Positions 49,396 through 61,013 of a stretch of DNA of 64,000 nt are shown in pieces. Positions within the stretch are counted from its first letter, which is position 1; every line of letters starts with the position of its first letter. The DNA lies in contig SJOL01004163.1 of the NCBI GenBank assembly GCA_004794785.1, forward strand, positions 62,001 through 126,000, written 5' to 3'. Position numbers and translations under genes: made by a program. This DNA is from Opisthorchis felineus (taxonomy: Eukaryota; Platyhelminthes; Trematoda; Opisthorchiida; Opisthorchiidae). Under the pieces are notes generated by a model that worked only from the letters and a program-made list of their open reading frames with translations, was not told the origin of the DNA and ran no database searches.

Positions 49396-50224
49396 TAGTG
49401 TTAAGGCTGAGCGATCTTTTATTATTTTATTACAAATGGGAAGTCACTGAGAATAAAAGCTCTCCAAGGACATTGCCATGGTTCCCCTGTTCAACTGACG
49501 TGGTACGAAGTGTCTGGTACAAGTCAACTATCTAACCAAATGAGCTTGGCTATTCAAACGGCCAGTTGCAACAGCAACAAATGATAAAATGTACAGTTAA
49601 GATTAGTCGTTGCTGACTGGTAAGGAAGTAAATTATTACATATCGGTTGATCTAAGAATGTTTCAAAGACAGTTGAATGACTGCAACCTTATGAGTAGCT
49701 TATGTTTACTTTAGCCCAGTGGCAGGCACCACACGAAATGATGAAATAGCCCCAATATTGTGGCAAAATCATATGAAACTTCTGAGCGGACCACATCGAA
49801 ACTGATTAAAAATTCACTAAACAGCTGCATTTATTCGTATATTTTGGAAATCTCTATGTTCTAACCTCAGTGGAAGCAGCGGACAGTATGCAATCTTTGA
49901 TATGGTTTAAGGTAGCATGGAGAGCAAATATGTGCCGAAAGATATGAGATTTATGAGCCCGGAAACCCCAGTAATTGTGTTGATCTCTTATCCTTCTGGA
50001 TAGGGGTGAGCTCACATCTGAACACAGAGGTCGCATGCGACAACGGAATCATTGTTACCCACATCCACATATTCTCCACTCTCGGAATAATGTTATAAGA
50101 GTTAGCCTAAATTATTCATTAAACAGATGTACGATAACCCAACACAGTAATATTTTACACGGACATATTCCACTATCAGAACTGGAGCTAGTCCACAATA
50201 ACTGAGTAAGGATTCGCTGACGAG

Positions 50225-50262
50225 CATTATTCCTGATGAGCCTTGAAAGGGCAAAACTACTC
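50225..50262 (+). ncRNA. Inactivated hammerhead relic of the foldback family
   Basis: CTGATGA at 50233-50239, stem II GCC/GGC (50240-50242 and 50250-50252), then AAAAC in place of GAAAC. The conserved G12 is lost, which should abolish cleavage. The context CCTGATGAGCC resembles the 21.6-kb core. Confidence 0.5.
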
Positions 50263-50569
50263 TTTCCCATCATAACCTACCGGCCGACCTTTTAAGTAGC
50301 TTCATCGCTGAGTTGCCATCCTCTTTTTGATAACTTTGACCTCAAACTACTCAAGCAGGTGTATCAAGTGTAGATATTGCTGTGTTTTGATCTTGTTCAC
50401 TGGTGACTGGCTTCTTTCCTGAACAAGTTACATGCTTTTAATGAGGGAGAACATTTTGCAACTCACAGTTAGTCTTCATCTCGTTGATCAAGTCATATGG
50501 ACTTAATTACTGAGAATCTGTCACTCAATAAGCCAGTCAAGTCTGCTTCACGTGATGTAGACCGGATGA

Positions 50570-50850
50570 GTAGTACTGTGTGTGAGTTGATCGCAGTGCT
50601 AATTGGCTGCTGATGTCAAACGACGCATACCACCCAAAAGGACGCGGGTTCAAACCTCGTCATAAGATTGTGAGATTCCCTTTGATGATGAAAAAATGTG
50701 CAAGACCTTCAGGATTTGCAGAATAGACTGGATTAACAATTGAGATGAATTGTCAGCGACAAACGACGCACTGTCAGTGGCTTAGCCACACCAAGTACAC
50801 ACATTGGTTCAACGGAGACTGCTGTACAAGAAATGAGGCCTAAACAGGAT
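50570..50850 (+). repeat. Decayed copy of the same tRNA/hammerhead SINE
   Basis: The B box CGGGTTCAAACC near 50645, the words GTGAGATTCCC and TTGATGA (50682-50688), and the downstream GCAGAATAGACTGGATT all match the order in the 11.1-11.9 kb array. Stem II is deleted. A second tRNA-like head (CAGTGGCTTAG .. GGTTCAACGG) follows at about 50775-50815, suggesting this locus too was a dimer. Confidence 0.5.
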
Positions 50851-52136
50851 AACTCATGACAGCGTCTATCGAAAGCAGTTTGTTTGGCCTCATGAAGCTT
50901 AAGTCCAACCAACCTGCTAGAATTTTGATGTAGTCGTCCACCTACCTTACAGCACTTTCAATGGCTCCAGAAGCCACCCGTACAGCTGTGCGTAACCTGA
51001 ACATTATTTTAATTTGTGAAGATATGTCACAAGCAAAACAATTTAAAAGTCCGACGAACGAACTTATAAACTGTCGAAACTACTATACAGCCGCCAACAC
51101 AATCGGTTACACGTCCAAAACTTTGAAGATATACATATTATACTGAATATGACTTGACCTCATGATAGTTCCCCCATTTATTTGGTTACCCCGCCCATGT
51201 ACTTTTAACCTCCGCTTGTTTTGCTTATCTGTACCCGCCACTCATCTTGCGTCAAAAACCGTCCCGTCCGACACTTGGGTATTAGCATGTGTCTGTGAAT
51301 GTGCGCAGCTGATCTACTAGCCCATGCGCGTTCGTGTCCCGTTTGCTGAGGCTTCTTTGACTTTTTTCTCAGGAGTTCTGTGTGATCGCACCGCCAATGA
51401 GAATCAAGAGACGGTCGTCGGAAGGGATGACCGTAATCCACACTACTGAGCCGTTGTTTGTTGTGCGTTCGTTGACACTGCGCCGTGCAGGTCAGTGACA
51501 GACTTGTGCACTTTCTGACGCTACGAATGTGGACAACTGAGGTTGTTGTATACATTTGCTTACCCTTGTGTAAATAGTACCGTAGAATTTCGAAATTCTT
51601 CCTCTTGTTATTCGGGACTGTCGAACCTACCCATCACTTAAAGTCCCCTATCGCGAACCTCAACATACTAATAGTAGGGGAATGCTCATAATAATGTAGA
51701 CCTTCAATGGGACTCGGCCATGCCTTATTGAAAGGGTCGCGTATCGACTACGAAAAGCAAGGTTTCGGTCTCACATGGAAAGCTTGATATATGTGAATTT
51801 GTTCAGCGAGACTTTGGAGTTTACCAAGCATCTCTTCTGATGCGACGTATTATGTATCAGTTACTCCAATTAGTATATCGAGCTACAGAATGCTACTAAA
51901 ACGCGTAGTGGCAGTATAACAAAAATATGCTGGAAATATGCTAACACTGCATTGCTCACTTTCCAAGCCGGATGGCTCATTGCAAAGGCTGTGTGATTCG
52001 TCCAGACATTCCGCCGTACAATTACAAGAAATGAACAATACAACCCATACAAAAAACACAGCCTAACGGTAACCTTACAGTTGGAGTCACACGTGAGAAA
52101 GCACCAACCAAAAATTTTCAGGAACAAAACGATCAC

Positions 52137-52326
52137 CTTAGTTGAAAAGGCCGAATCAACCGATGCCGATGTGCTGAATGGTTATCACTGATGCTACCCA
52201 ATAGGGTAACGTGAGTCTTAGATATTTGAATTTTCTTCAACCTGAGTTCAAACACACTGGATGCTTTATGGTGCTTGGGGTTTTCCTCTGGCAACAGTAA
52301 AAGTTGGAGGCCATACATAGAGTTTA
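52137..52326 (-). CDS. Most upstream candidate exon of the coiled-coil gene
   Basis: This 190-bp open stretch lies between acceptor TTCTTCCGCTAG and donor AAG|GTGATC. It ends two bases into a codon, which fits the one-base start of exon 46838-47040. The peptide begins NSMYGLQLLLLPEENPK and continues with SSVFELRLKKIQISKTH, so it is mixed hydrophobic and charged, unlike the disordered exons downstream. The Met at about 52318 could be the start codon; otherwise more exons lie to the right. The donor is non-ideal. If this is the first coding exon and the cassette is skipped, the whole protein is about 804 residues. Confidence 0.45.
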
Positions 52327-52501
52327 CTAGCGGAAGAAACTTTAAAATTCAACGGCCAAGAAAAATTTGTTAACATATATCGAAAATGAAGCACCGAGTC
52401 CTCTTCAAGAAGTTCGTTTACATTACTTAACGAAATAATGACACTGACCTGTTATCAAATGAGCATTGATGTTATAAATATCTCAAGAACTTAACCTACA
52501 G

Positions 52502-52527
52502 AAATTTCCAGAAGCTGTTACTATTGG
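52502..52527 (+). CDS. Possible 26-bp microexon
   Basis: The acceptor AACTTAACCTACAG and a full-consensus donor (TTGG|GTAAGT) are separated by 26 bases (KFPEAVTI in one frame). Micro-exons are common in fluke secreted-protein genes, but borders this close also arise by chance in a window of this size. Confidence 0.18.
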
Positions 52528-53599
52528 GTAAGTATACATTTTAAAGCCACATTCATTTGATCTAGAACAAAATTGGACCCATTGCCACCAGGTAGGTTAG
52601 GCACGCTATGCGAAAATGTTTTAGTCAATCAGTATCTAAATTGTGAAAAAGATATAATAATTAAAACCCTCTGAGCAACATGGACAACCTTCCCCAGCGG
52701 TCCGTAATATCATAATGATGAAAAGGAGAATTACACATTAGTGAAGAAAAGCATAGTCAGCTAGCCATCAAATGATCTCCGTGGACATTGGCTGGGATTA
52801 CACAAGTAGCCTTTGTGTGTCTGATTTTTAAGGATTGGTTTAAATTAGGAGTGTGTCAAGCTCAGCAATTTAGGCCAAATGAGGTTCGTTGGGTCTGAGT
52901 TTGAGCGTTCACGAGCAAAGTTAGTTAAAGTTATCTTGCTTGTTGCAAATTCCATGTTTCATCTGTGACTTAATCCTTGCTTCCATGGATGAAACTTTAG
53001 CATTTTGAAGGTGACGGGTTTGGTTAGCACAGATTTCAAGCCTTTCAACGCCTATTCGCTTCCATTATGGCCCGAAACCGGGTCGAAGGGTGCCCGTCAT
53101 TAAGGTCACAAAATGGTGCTGCATAATCTCCCTCTGCACGCTAGAGTATCAGTCAATCGTTTGTGAATAATTCAGAACTTTATAAAGTCTGGCTTCTATA
53201 GTTTTCCGCATACCACTGTCTGAGTAGTAGTTCGCTTAACAACAGTGTTTCTGGATGAACACCTGTGAAATCTTACGGACATCGAGACATCGTTTTCACA
53301 TGCAAGGCTCTCCATAGCTAACGCTACTGCATTTCTCAATACTGAAGGCAATTAAATCAGGTTCCAGACTTGCTCAAAGGTACATTTTAGGTCAGTGATT
53401 CTCAATCTGCAACAAATTATTTCCTAAAATATTTCAGTTTTCTGAAGCACATTGGTCAGCAAAGGACTGCGGGCTAGAATTCCCGCAAGATCGATTGTGG
53501 GTGTCTTATTCTGTGATTAAAGCGCGCAATGTCGTCGTGTAACTTTTATCGCTTTACTAATCATTTCGCAGTTCCGAAGAAAGCGTTATCCCGTCGTAG

Positions 53600-53660
53600 C
53601 ACCTTAATTGGCTAAGGCGTCCGCATGCTTCACAAACGACTCCTGTTTTATAACCTGACG
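53600..53660 (+). repeat. Possible tRNA-Ser/Leu-like remnant
   Basis: CACCTTAATTGGCTAAGGCG resembles the D arm of a class II tRNA or a SINE derived from one. No B box or matching acceptor stem was found downstream. Confidence 0.2.
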
Positions 53661-54234
53661 GTTCTGCAAAAACGGTTTAGTCTAATGTCCTACAGCTATA
53701 AATTACCTCTGCTAAAACTGTCTCGAGTGAATTAGCATGATTATGTGAAAAGAGTAGGCAAGTGTCAAAGTAATTAGTATACTGAGATGAACGTTCTGAG
53801 TCAGTAAATTATGCTAGGAAAAAGGCTCAAGCAAAAATAGTCATGCAAAAGTTGAGTTACAGAACAACTCGTTCAGACAAGGTGCAATTGAAGAGAATAT
53901 TGGTTTTAAGTTCAAATGCTGCCTTTTGTCAAGTAGCCGGTCTCTAGCGGTGAGGACCTAGCTTCGTACGCAAGGTAACATAAACTGTAATATGGCTATT
54001 TATGTGGCTCAGTTAAAATGTAGCTAACCGAAATACAATAATGAGACGATTTTATACGGCATAAACCAAAAATATCACCGCGATTGTTCATACAGTGCGG
54101 CTGAATCCGCCACACAACATGATGTATAATACTCCGCCAAAACCATTAGCCGGGACCACCTGCTTCATTCGACCCATTCGATTCACGCGAAAAGTTCACT
54201 ATGGAGATACAACGGATAAATAAAATAATTAAGC

Positions 54235-54423
54235 TTGCTGCTCAAGATGACTTGGCCTACCGCGTGGCCTATTCCTCACCTCCAACACACCACCGACAAC
54301 CTGAAGAGATCGTATGTCATTGCTAAACAAGCCATGACACGTGTTACGCGCTGTTATGATCAAGCTTTCCATTCAACCATTCACAATTCTGTTTGTTCAA
54401 ATTGGTTGAATTTGAAACCTTGA
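54235..54423 (+). pseudogene. Possible LTR-retrotransposon integrase fragment
   Basis: This 62-codon frame contains LKRSYVIAKQAMTRVTRCYD then QAFHSTIHNS, reminiscent of the C-terminal part of Ty3/gypsy integrases just before the GDxVWL motif (an Arg/Lys-rich helix ending in YD). The rest of the integrase is not recognisable. This is pattern resemblance only. Confidence 0.22.
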
Positions 54424-55451
54424 ATTACCTAGAACTCCATTCATTGTGCGTTACAATCAATAATCTGGCTTTCTCAGAGTCACCGACATGTTGGTTGAAA
54501 CGCTCCTATTGTGAGGCAAAAATGCCATATCCTTTGTTAAATCGCTCTATCTTATTTGCTTCTATCTGATGCATTTTTTTGATGTGCAAGCCATTCGTTG
54601 ACGCCCTAAGCCGCTAAATCTGACCCGTTTCTAGGACAACATGACTGCATGACTGCTTAGCAAAATTTCACTCGAAGTATGGAAATTGGCAATAAAAAAC
54701 AAATGAGCTTGACACAAAACGCTTTACACGGACACCACGTCTTGCCGACTGATTCCCTACACTTGCATAATCTCAAGACGTTTGAAGTTTCGTAATCATC
54801 GTAATATGAATCCACTTATCCAGTGAATATGGAATAACTGCTGACGGAGATTACGGACCCGGTGTGTTTCAGGCCAAGTTATTTACCTTCATTTGCAGAC
54901 CCTGTGTCTGAAGCCTTACCGGTAGACGGTGGACAACCGATAAATCTACGCTTGCTATTCAAAAAGACAGTATTTACATATATGCAAATACACCAGCCCC
55001 CATCAGTAAACCTACCCAAGAGAGCCAGCTTTGATTAAGACAACCTAATTCCGGTCCCGTGCTACTTAACCTGAAATGGATACTTCTGTAGGGACCATAC
55101 CAAACTTCCAACAAACGTCATCTGAGTGTTGCTGAAAGACAATTCTTCCTTTTTAAGGACCAAATGCTAAGCCTGTGTTTTAGGCACATAACTAGTTTCT
55201 CATGACAGTTTCTCAAAGACAGAACCCTTCAGAGAGGAAAATGGTCAGGTTAGACTTCGTCATTACTGTTTATGAGAGAGTGAATTCCACTTTTGGTAGT
55301 TCATAGGGATATGGAAACCTGACAGTGTACATATCAACAAAAATTAGATTCCAAAATGCGAGACAAAAACGCAATGATAAGCTGTGCAACATATTCGTCC
55401 CGTGCAAAGTAAAATTTCTGGATCCCTGTTTAGGCCATCGGTTCTAGAAGG

Positions 55452-55493
55452 TTTTACACAGGAAATTTTACACAGGAATTTTTACACAGGAAT
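55452..55493 (+). repeat. Three tandem 14-bp units
   Basis: TTTTACACAGGAA recurs at 55452, 55466 and 55480 with a fixed period of 14. Fourteen is not a multiple of three, so a coding origin in one frame is unlikely. Confidence 0.85.
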
Positions 55494-56335
55494 ATTCTCA
55501 GGAGTGATCCTACCTAATGGAAGCCATTTCTCTGGAGGACTTCAAACATCTTCCTCACGAAGACACTATTTAATGTACGATCCCTCCATAGCAGTGCCAC
55601 ACTAAAAATATCATTACTTTATTCTAAAATAGAGGACAACCTTGTTGCACTTCATTGATCTTGGTCCACCACTCAAAAGGATTTATCAGCACAGCTTTCT
55701 TTCGAAGGTTCCTCCCTTCAGACTTGCACGGATGCACAGTTTCCCTCAAGGGACTATTTCGGAGGAGCAACTAAATTTGGTTTCTCTCAGTTTATGGACG
55801 AAATAAGTTTGAGTGGCCAAACAAAATGGTCATTGGCGGCTGGTCCCTCGTGAGAGTGGTTTTGCTGGAGATAGATAGACAGCTTAAGTTAAACAAAACT
55901 GTGCTACAGCCTCTGGAGATCTCTGGCATAGAGATCCTCAAACATGAAAATCTTTTGATGATGTTGATGATAACACTGTTTCCAACTGTGTGGACTTAAT
56001 ACAAAGCTGAATAGTCTAAGCACTAGTTATGTCCCTTCCTGGATACGAAGTTCACAGAAGAGCCATAATACTTGAAATACAAGTTTACCTCCTTGAAAAG
56101 ATTGTGATGCAATCTCAGATGAGTGGTTTATAGTTCTGGCTTTATAATCAGTTGTCTTCCGCTTCTATTATGGCAACAATTTACGTGGAAGATGAAGGTG
56201 GTCTGTATATGAAGGCTGTTTTTATGACGTGTTATAAAGGACGGTCACGCAACCAATGCAGTAGCTTCAGTGTCGCACTATATTATCTTGAAAACTTACC
56301 GTCATTGTTGTAACTCGAATGCGTTCATTGGTGGT

Positions 56336-56469
56336 TGATCAGGTGGCCTCTGATCTGTTCGCCGAGCTTCGCAACTAGCTCGCAAACTTTTCGTCACCAA
56401 GGTAGGTGACACGATCAACCGCACACTGATGATGTCACCTCGGTGAAACACATCAAGGCCACCTGATCA
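56336..56469 (+). mobile_element. Second foldback element related to the 7.1-kb one
   Basis: Terminal inverted repeat TGATCAGGTGGCC at 56336-56348 and its complement at 56457-56469. Inside it, CGCAAAC .. TCACCAA .. GGTGACA, and an inverted GATGATGTCACCTCGGTGAAA, match the interior of the 7.1-kb element (AAACGTTTCATCACCAATCG, GAGGTGACATCATCAGTG). The arms differ between the two copies, so the family keeps its interior and exchanges its ends. Confidence 0.65.
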
Positions 56470-58026
56470 GCCCTACTGTATTTTCATAAAAAGTTGAGGA
56501 GCTCGTTATTTATTTGTACGCTCGGTAAAGATGAGTACTTCACAAATAGGACCAGTTAGGTCATCCCTCTTGAGTGGTTAAGTCCAAGGGGAATGTTATA
56601 TACCCATGTTTGTGATAACGGTTTTTGAATCACCAAAAGCTGTCCACGACTTGCTTGAGAATCCTCTAAAACTGTCGATTTTGCGAAAATAAAAATATTC
56701 CATATTCTGAGCGAAAGCTCAGGCCACCACCAGAACTATTGCACTTGCTTTTCATAGGCAGGTACCAATTTCAAAGCAATGACTAGCTTATTTCGATGTG
56801 TTCCAAAACTTTTTGACCCAGTCGTCAGATTCTGACATGTTGAAACAATAATAACAGTGCGAAATTCCGTTATGCAGACTTCCGAAAATGCTGTCATCTG
56901 CACATTGTACAGTACCTGCATGAGAATGGAGAACCCTGGTTTCAGCGGTTTCGTCTAGTTGTTACTTCTTTCCGAGGTGATTTTTACCCTTGTCCTATAA
57001 ATCGGTAACATACTGGGGGCTGAGTAAACGATACACCTATTAACTCGCATTGATCGGAAAATTGATCGTCCCTATGTCTCAGACTAAACTATTCCATATG
57101 ATAAAAACTACTTGGTTCAACAGTGAGCTCTTCATATTAGAATAAAGTTTGATTTATGCCACACTGTTTCGCATTCAACCACTTGACCCACTGGATGTGA
57201 TGAATAATTGATGGGATTCCTAACAGAATTGAATCAATGCACTTGAAAACTAGAATAGCATTTAACCTCACTTTGGCCTGATGTCCTGCAATCGGTTGAA
57301 CAATTGCCCTTATCCTGTGGCATATATTAGGTCTTAGACATTAGATCTAATAGACACCGAAAAACCGAAGCATACTCAACACCCATTGTATAGTAACCCA
57401 GGTTTGAAACGCGAATTCCGCCTGATTTAGCTTGACAGAAATACAGAGAGAGCTTTTTGCGCAACAGAATTATTTCACGCACTTGCATTTACGTTGTCGT
57501 TTGATAAATAGGAAGAATACACAACAGTGAGCCTCGAGAACTAATCATACAAAAAGGTGACTTGACTGAAGTGATATTAACCAATAAGATGCTAGCAAGC
57601 ACTCGCAGATTGATCCAAGAAAAGAGCACACTAAGACAGACAGACAGAGGGACTGTATGAGCACAGACAAAAATAAAAGGCTGTGATCCTGTTGCGTAAC
57701 AGCGGGCTCCTAAGGGAAATGCAGTCTGATAAAGCCAGTGGGGAAAATTCGAAACTCCCTTTTCGTCGGACAGCCAAAGGCCCTAAAGAAACTGTGTTGT
57801 CACGCGGCTTTGTTATTCGGAGCCAGTCCCAAAAAAACTTACCTATTACAGAGTGGATGTTACAAAATTTGCGAACACCTGTTTACTGACTTAACGGAAT
57901 CCGTGACCGATCAAAACAATATGTTTTTATGGATATCACTAGTACAACATCACAACATGCCGCGGGTGATTTTGTATTTTTTTTCAATCGAAAATGTTTC
58001 CATTGACATATGTTGTTTAATTTCAG

Positions 58027-58114
58027 GAAGAACTCGGAAAGGACTCGCCTCCAGTATCCGATCAACCGTTGTGCTTGAATCTTCTCCGGTTATGTGCGCC
58101 AGTACATCGCTCAG
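58027..58114 (+). CDS. Plus-strand exon candidate
   Basis: Acceptor TGTTTAATTTCAG and donor TCAG|GTAAGT border 88 bp. Two frames are open. The phase-0 frame reads EELGKDSPPVSDQPLCLNLL then RLCAPVHRS and ends with one base, in phase with 58908-59155. The alternative frame (RTRKGLASSIRSTVVLESS) fits a shorter reading of the next exon. The splice borders are among the best in this half of the window. Confidence 0.42.
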
Positions 58115-58907
58115 GTAAGTTAGATGAGTGTGCTGAGTTACAGACTTCCTGATGATACGTCGGCACACGCATCCATCAGCTGAGGCCTGAGGCACACCGA
58201 TAAACCCAAACAGCTGATCCGATTTCTAGACATGTCGCTACAGGACAGGCGTAGGTGTATATAACTGCATCGCACCTCATCTCACAAACCCACTGGAACA
58301 CTTGAGCGACCCAACGTGTCGACCGGTCTATACGCTGGCCCTAAAATGACCGATGTAAAATGAGACCGGTCATCAGAAGGTCAGGATTTGGTGCGCGAGC
58401 CAAAATCAGCCATTGGTTTAATGGTTTTCATAACCCGCTCTCAGGGTCAAGTTATGAATTACACTATAAATAGTATTAATGCACACGCCGCGCTTTCAAT
58501 GGACATGAAACTTGGAGTCTATTTGCAGGGCTAGATTTCCTAAGTTCATAATACAAAAGTCCCCATTCCGTTGAAAGAAAAAGTTGCACAGGTTTACCTG
58601 ATCACCGTGCCTCAGAAAATAAGTTGGGACTTCTGCAACAAGTAGAGTTAATGTCATTCAACCCTCTTTATAGTAAAACTATGCATTGCTTGAATTATGG
58701 AACATCACAATAAAGTCCATGGCTCTAAGATTTTGAGAAGCGTTTTCCTGAGGCAAAAGTAAGAAATACTGAAGTTGAGAGTTACGAAGTATTCTGTATG
58801 TGTTCGTTAACGATTTTGTCCAAAGCTAACAAGATTTACTGGAAAATCCGTGAAAACGTGGTGCCTCAAAATACATGATAAACTGCGATTTACTATTTTC
58901 CCATTAG

Positions 58908-59155
58908 GTATTTCCCCGAAATCGACTGCTGTTCGAGGACGGGCGCCGTCTCCCAGTATAACTCATACGAAGAAGAAAAGGCACACCGGGTTTTCTGATA
59001 CTGGATCTGCAACAAGTAGGTGTGCGTTCGGTCCGCCATTCGGTCCGATCATTAGGCAAACGTGGACGATACTTGCAACGCCTGCTGGTCGAGGATTTCG
59101 TCCACTCGACAAGCACAAATGCTATCCTTCGATAGTGCAGGCGAGTCTCTACAAG
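58908..59155 (+). CDS. Plus-strand exon candidate following 58027-58114
   Basis: The acceptor TTTTCCCATTAG is followed by a frame (two-base start) open for 82 codons to donor AAG|GTGGTA, and the frame itself stays open to 59392. The peptide is basic, rich in Thr, Ser, Pro and Arg (SPSITHTKKKRHTGFSDTG, FGPPFGPIIRQTW). GC content rises visibly here. Two other frames also contain protein-like stretches (YFPEIDCCSRTGAVSQYN; LSFDSAGESLQGGNPGGAF from an acceptor at 59055), so the true frame is unsettled. Confidence 0.35.
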
Positions 59156-60480
59156 GTGGTAACCCTGGTGGAGCATTCGATAAGGGTGGGTGGACTTTAT
59201 ACTCCTATGCGGATTTCAACAACAAACTTAAAGCCAGCATCCGTATCCTGCCAGGCCTTATGCGACCAAAGATGCATAGTCCGAATCGATATTCATCACA
59301 GCAGAGCGCGGTACCATAACCCATATCCAAATAACATAGATATAATTGGTTCGGATTCGGAAACCGCAGGAAACTGTGAGAGAAATGATTGACTGGCAAT
59401 GTTGGAATGACCCAGCGTCCGCTCCAAATGAGTGAACATCACGTCGGTTAGATGAATGTGTCACCTGCGGGCTACGGACCAAACGAAGATATGCCCTGAT
59501 TGGCCGGAGTTTTAGTCAATCGAGATCCAGAGTTCATACCTCGACACTTCTTGCTCTCATGCAAAGATTCTAGCGGGACCTTGTGGAACATTCAGTGATA
59601 TCCAATAAATACGGTTGTAATGATTTTCTTTCGTCTCCTTAAAGGTCCGTCTGAAGCTACGGTGCCTTCTGCTATGCTATAGTTGGTGAAACAGCAGACC
59701 GAAGACCAGCATAGGAGTTGCAATGCCGGCTGCAGAACACAACACGCAGGGAAAGAAATACATCAAGGGGATACTTTATGGTAGTTTGTAGGGTCACAGG
59801 CTGCCTAATAATCCACAAAAAATACTGGCCAAAAATATTTGAATTTTTTGACGTTGCTTGATACTATAATGCTGAATGGAGATAAATCTGTGGAGTGTCA
59901 AAGCTGCCTTAATCCAACAAGATAGTGACACTGAACATCTAAAAGTTGCATTTTACATTGCAGCAGAGATGCTAATAACCCTTGATGCATGCGTTTCCTG
60001 AGAAGTAGTTCTGCTCGATTCGTTTATGTTTTTTTCAGGGAAAAACAGGGACAGACTCAGAGACGTCTTGATATATCCTGAGGATCCAACTTTCAAGAAT
60101 GAAACTAACGTTTTGGTTCTGGGTTTTCAGTTATGTTGTCGGAGATCAAAATTATCCTAGATAATCCTGTCCATCAAACCACCGACCATGTAAACAGATT
60201 TCCAAGGAAATACTCAACCCTAAGTGGCACTTTGATCGTACTCACAAGCATCTGGAATGTCATGCAGGTCCATTCACACGAGTATTTTAATTGACCGACT
60301 GTGGCCGTTTCCCACATCTGCATGCTCAGTAGGTCACGAGATCAGTGTCAGTACCACTCAATATTCTCGGGTTGTAGCTTTCACCAAGAACACCAGGTGT
60401 TTGCTACCTAAAGGTGATTCTACATTCGAGCAAGGGCCATCGAACTACAATGAAATTCCGTTGAAATCGAGGATCGCTAC

Positions 60481-60611
60481 CCTTGAAACTTAACAACTCA
60501 AAAAGTAACCTCTGGATGGTCCTCTTTGATAGGTTGAGAGTTGTCGTCAGCCTAGTCAACTGGGTAGGTGATTTCACGTGGAACTTTAGGGGATTTTCGA
60601 AGTCTTTGTTC
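60481..60611 (-). CDS. Exon of the second minus-strand gene with a helix-turn-helix-like segment
   Basis: The acceptor GGCTTCTCTGTAG starts the exon with one base, matching the previous exon. The donor is AAGG|GTAGCG, leaving one base. Of its 43 codons, the middle (SPTQLTRLTTTLNLSKRTI, then QRLLFELLS) has the spacing of a helix-turn-helix of the winged-helix type, in which the LNLSKRTIQRLL part would be the recognition helix. That would suggest nucleic-acid or protein binding, but this is inference from pattern alone. The frame is open further upstream to 60742 as well, so an alternative acceptor is possible. Confidence 0.42.
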
Positions 60612-60834
60612 CTACAGAGAAGCCGTGGTCTCATTCTGGAGGATCGTTTTGCTTTGGTAAACACCTCAGGAAAGTACCGGCGCTCTGAAGACAGCGTAAT
60701 AGCTGAGTCCAAAAAGACACCAAGAAGCTTTACTACATACATACATCATCGCACAAGAAAGAAGACTCAGTAGTTGTCGTTGCTTTAGAGAGAGATTCTC
60801 TAAAGTTAATTAATCAGCGTACGTTTTAATATAC

Positions 60835-60973
60835 CTAATAGTTTTCACACCGTGTTCCTCAAGGGACTGCCAAACTTTCTTTCTAATCCCCTTTGTGAGT
60901 TTTTGCCACATCTCGTAAATAAAGCAAGCTGACAGATGACCAGAAAGCTGTTTAGTCAGTCCATTTTCTAAAT
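60835..60973 (-). CDS. Exon of a second minus-strand gene (unidentified)
   Basis: The acceptor TTTTTCACTATCAG is followed by two codon bases and 45 codons, then donor TTAG|GTATAT, ending two bases into a codon. The peptide (LENGLTKQLSGHLSACFIY, then EMWQKLTKGIRKKVWQSLEE) is amphipathic, helical and basic, typical of a folded domain. It joins in phase to exon 60481-60611 across a short intron of 223 bp. The family is not recognised. The gene would be transcribed toward the coiled-coil gene's 5' end; its other exons are not found. Confidence 0.45.
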
Positions 60974-61013
60974 CTGATAGTGAAAAACTTCTAGTGGACT
61001 GGCAACTAAGCAT

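Larger units (their letters stand above)
52528..56335. other. Gene-poor stretch upstream of the coiled-coil gene
   Basis: Besides the possible tRNA-like and integrase remnants and the 14-bp tandem repeat, nothing is supported. No promoter for the minus-strand gene could be recognised. Confidence 0.45.

Noticed and set aside
51205..51555. Minus-strand 116-codon frame with CG-rich sequence and donor ACAAGG|GTAAGC just upstream
   Set aside because: No donor gives a phase compatible with the neighbouring exons of the coiled-coil gene, and no domain is visible. It may be exonic on either strand, but this cannot be supported.
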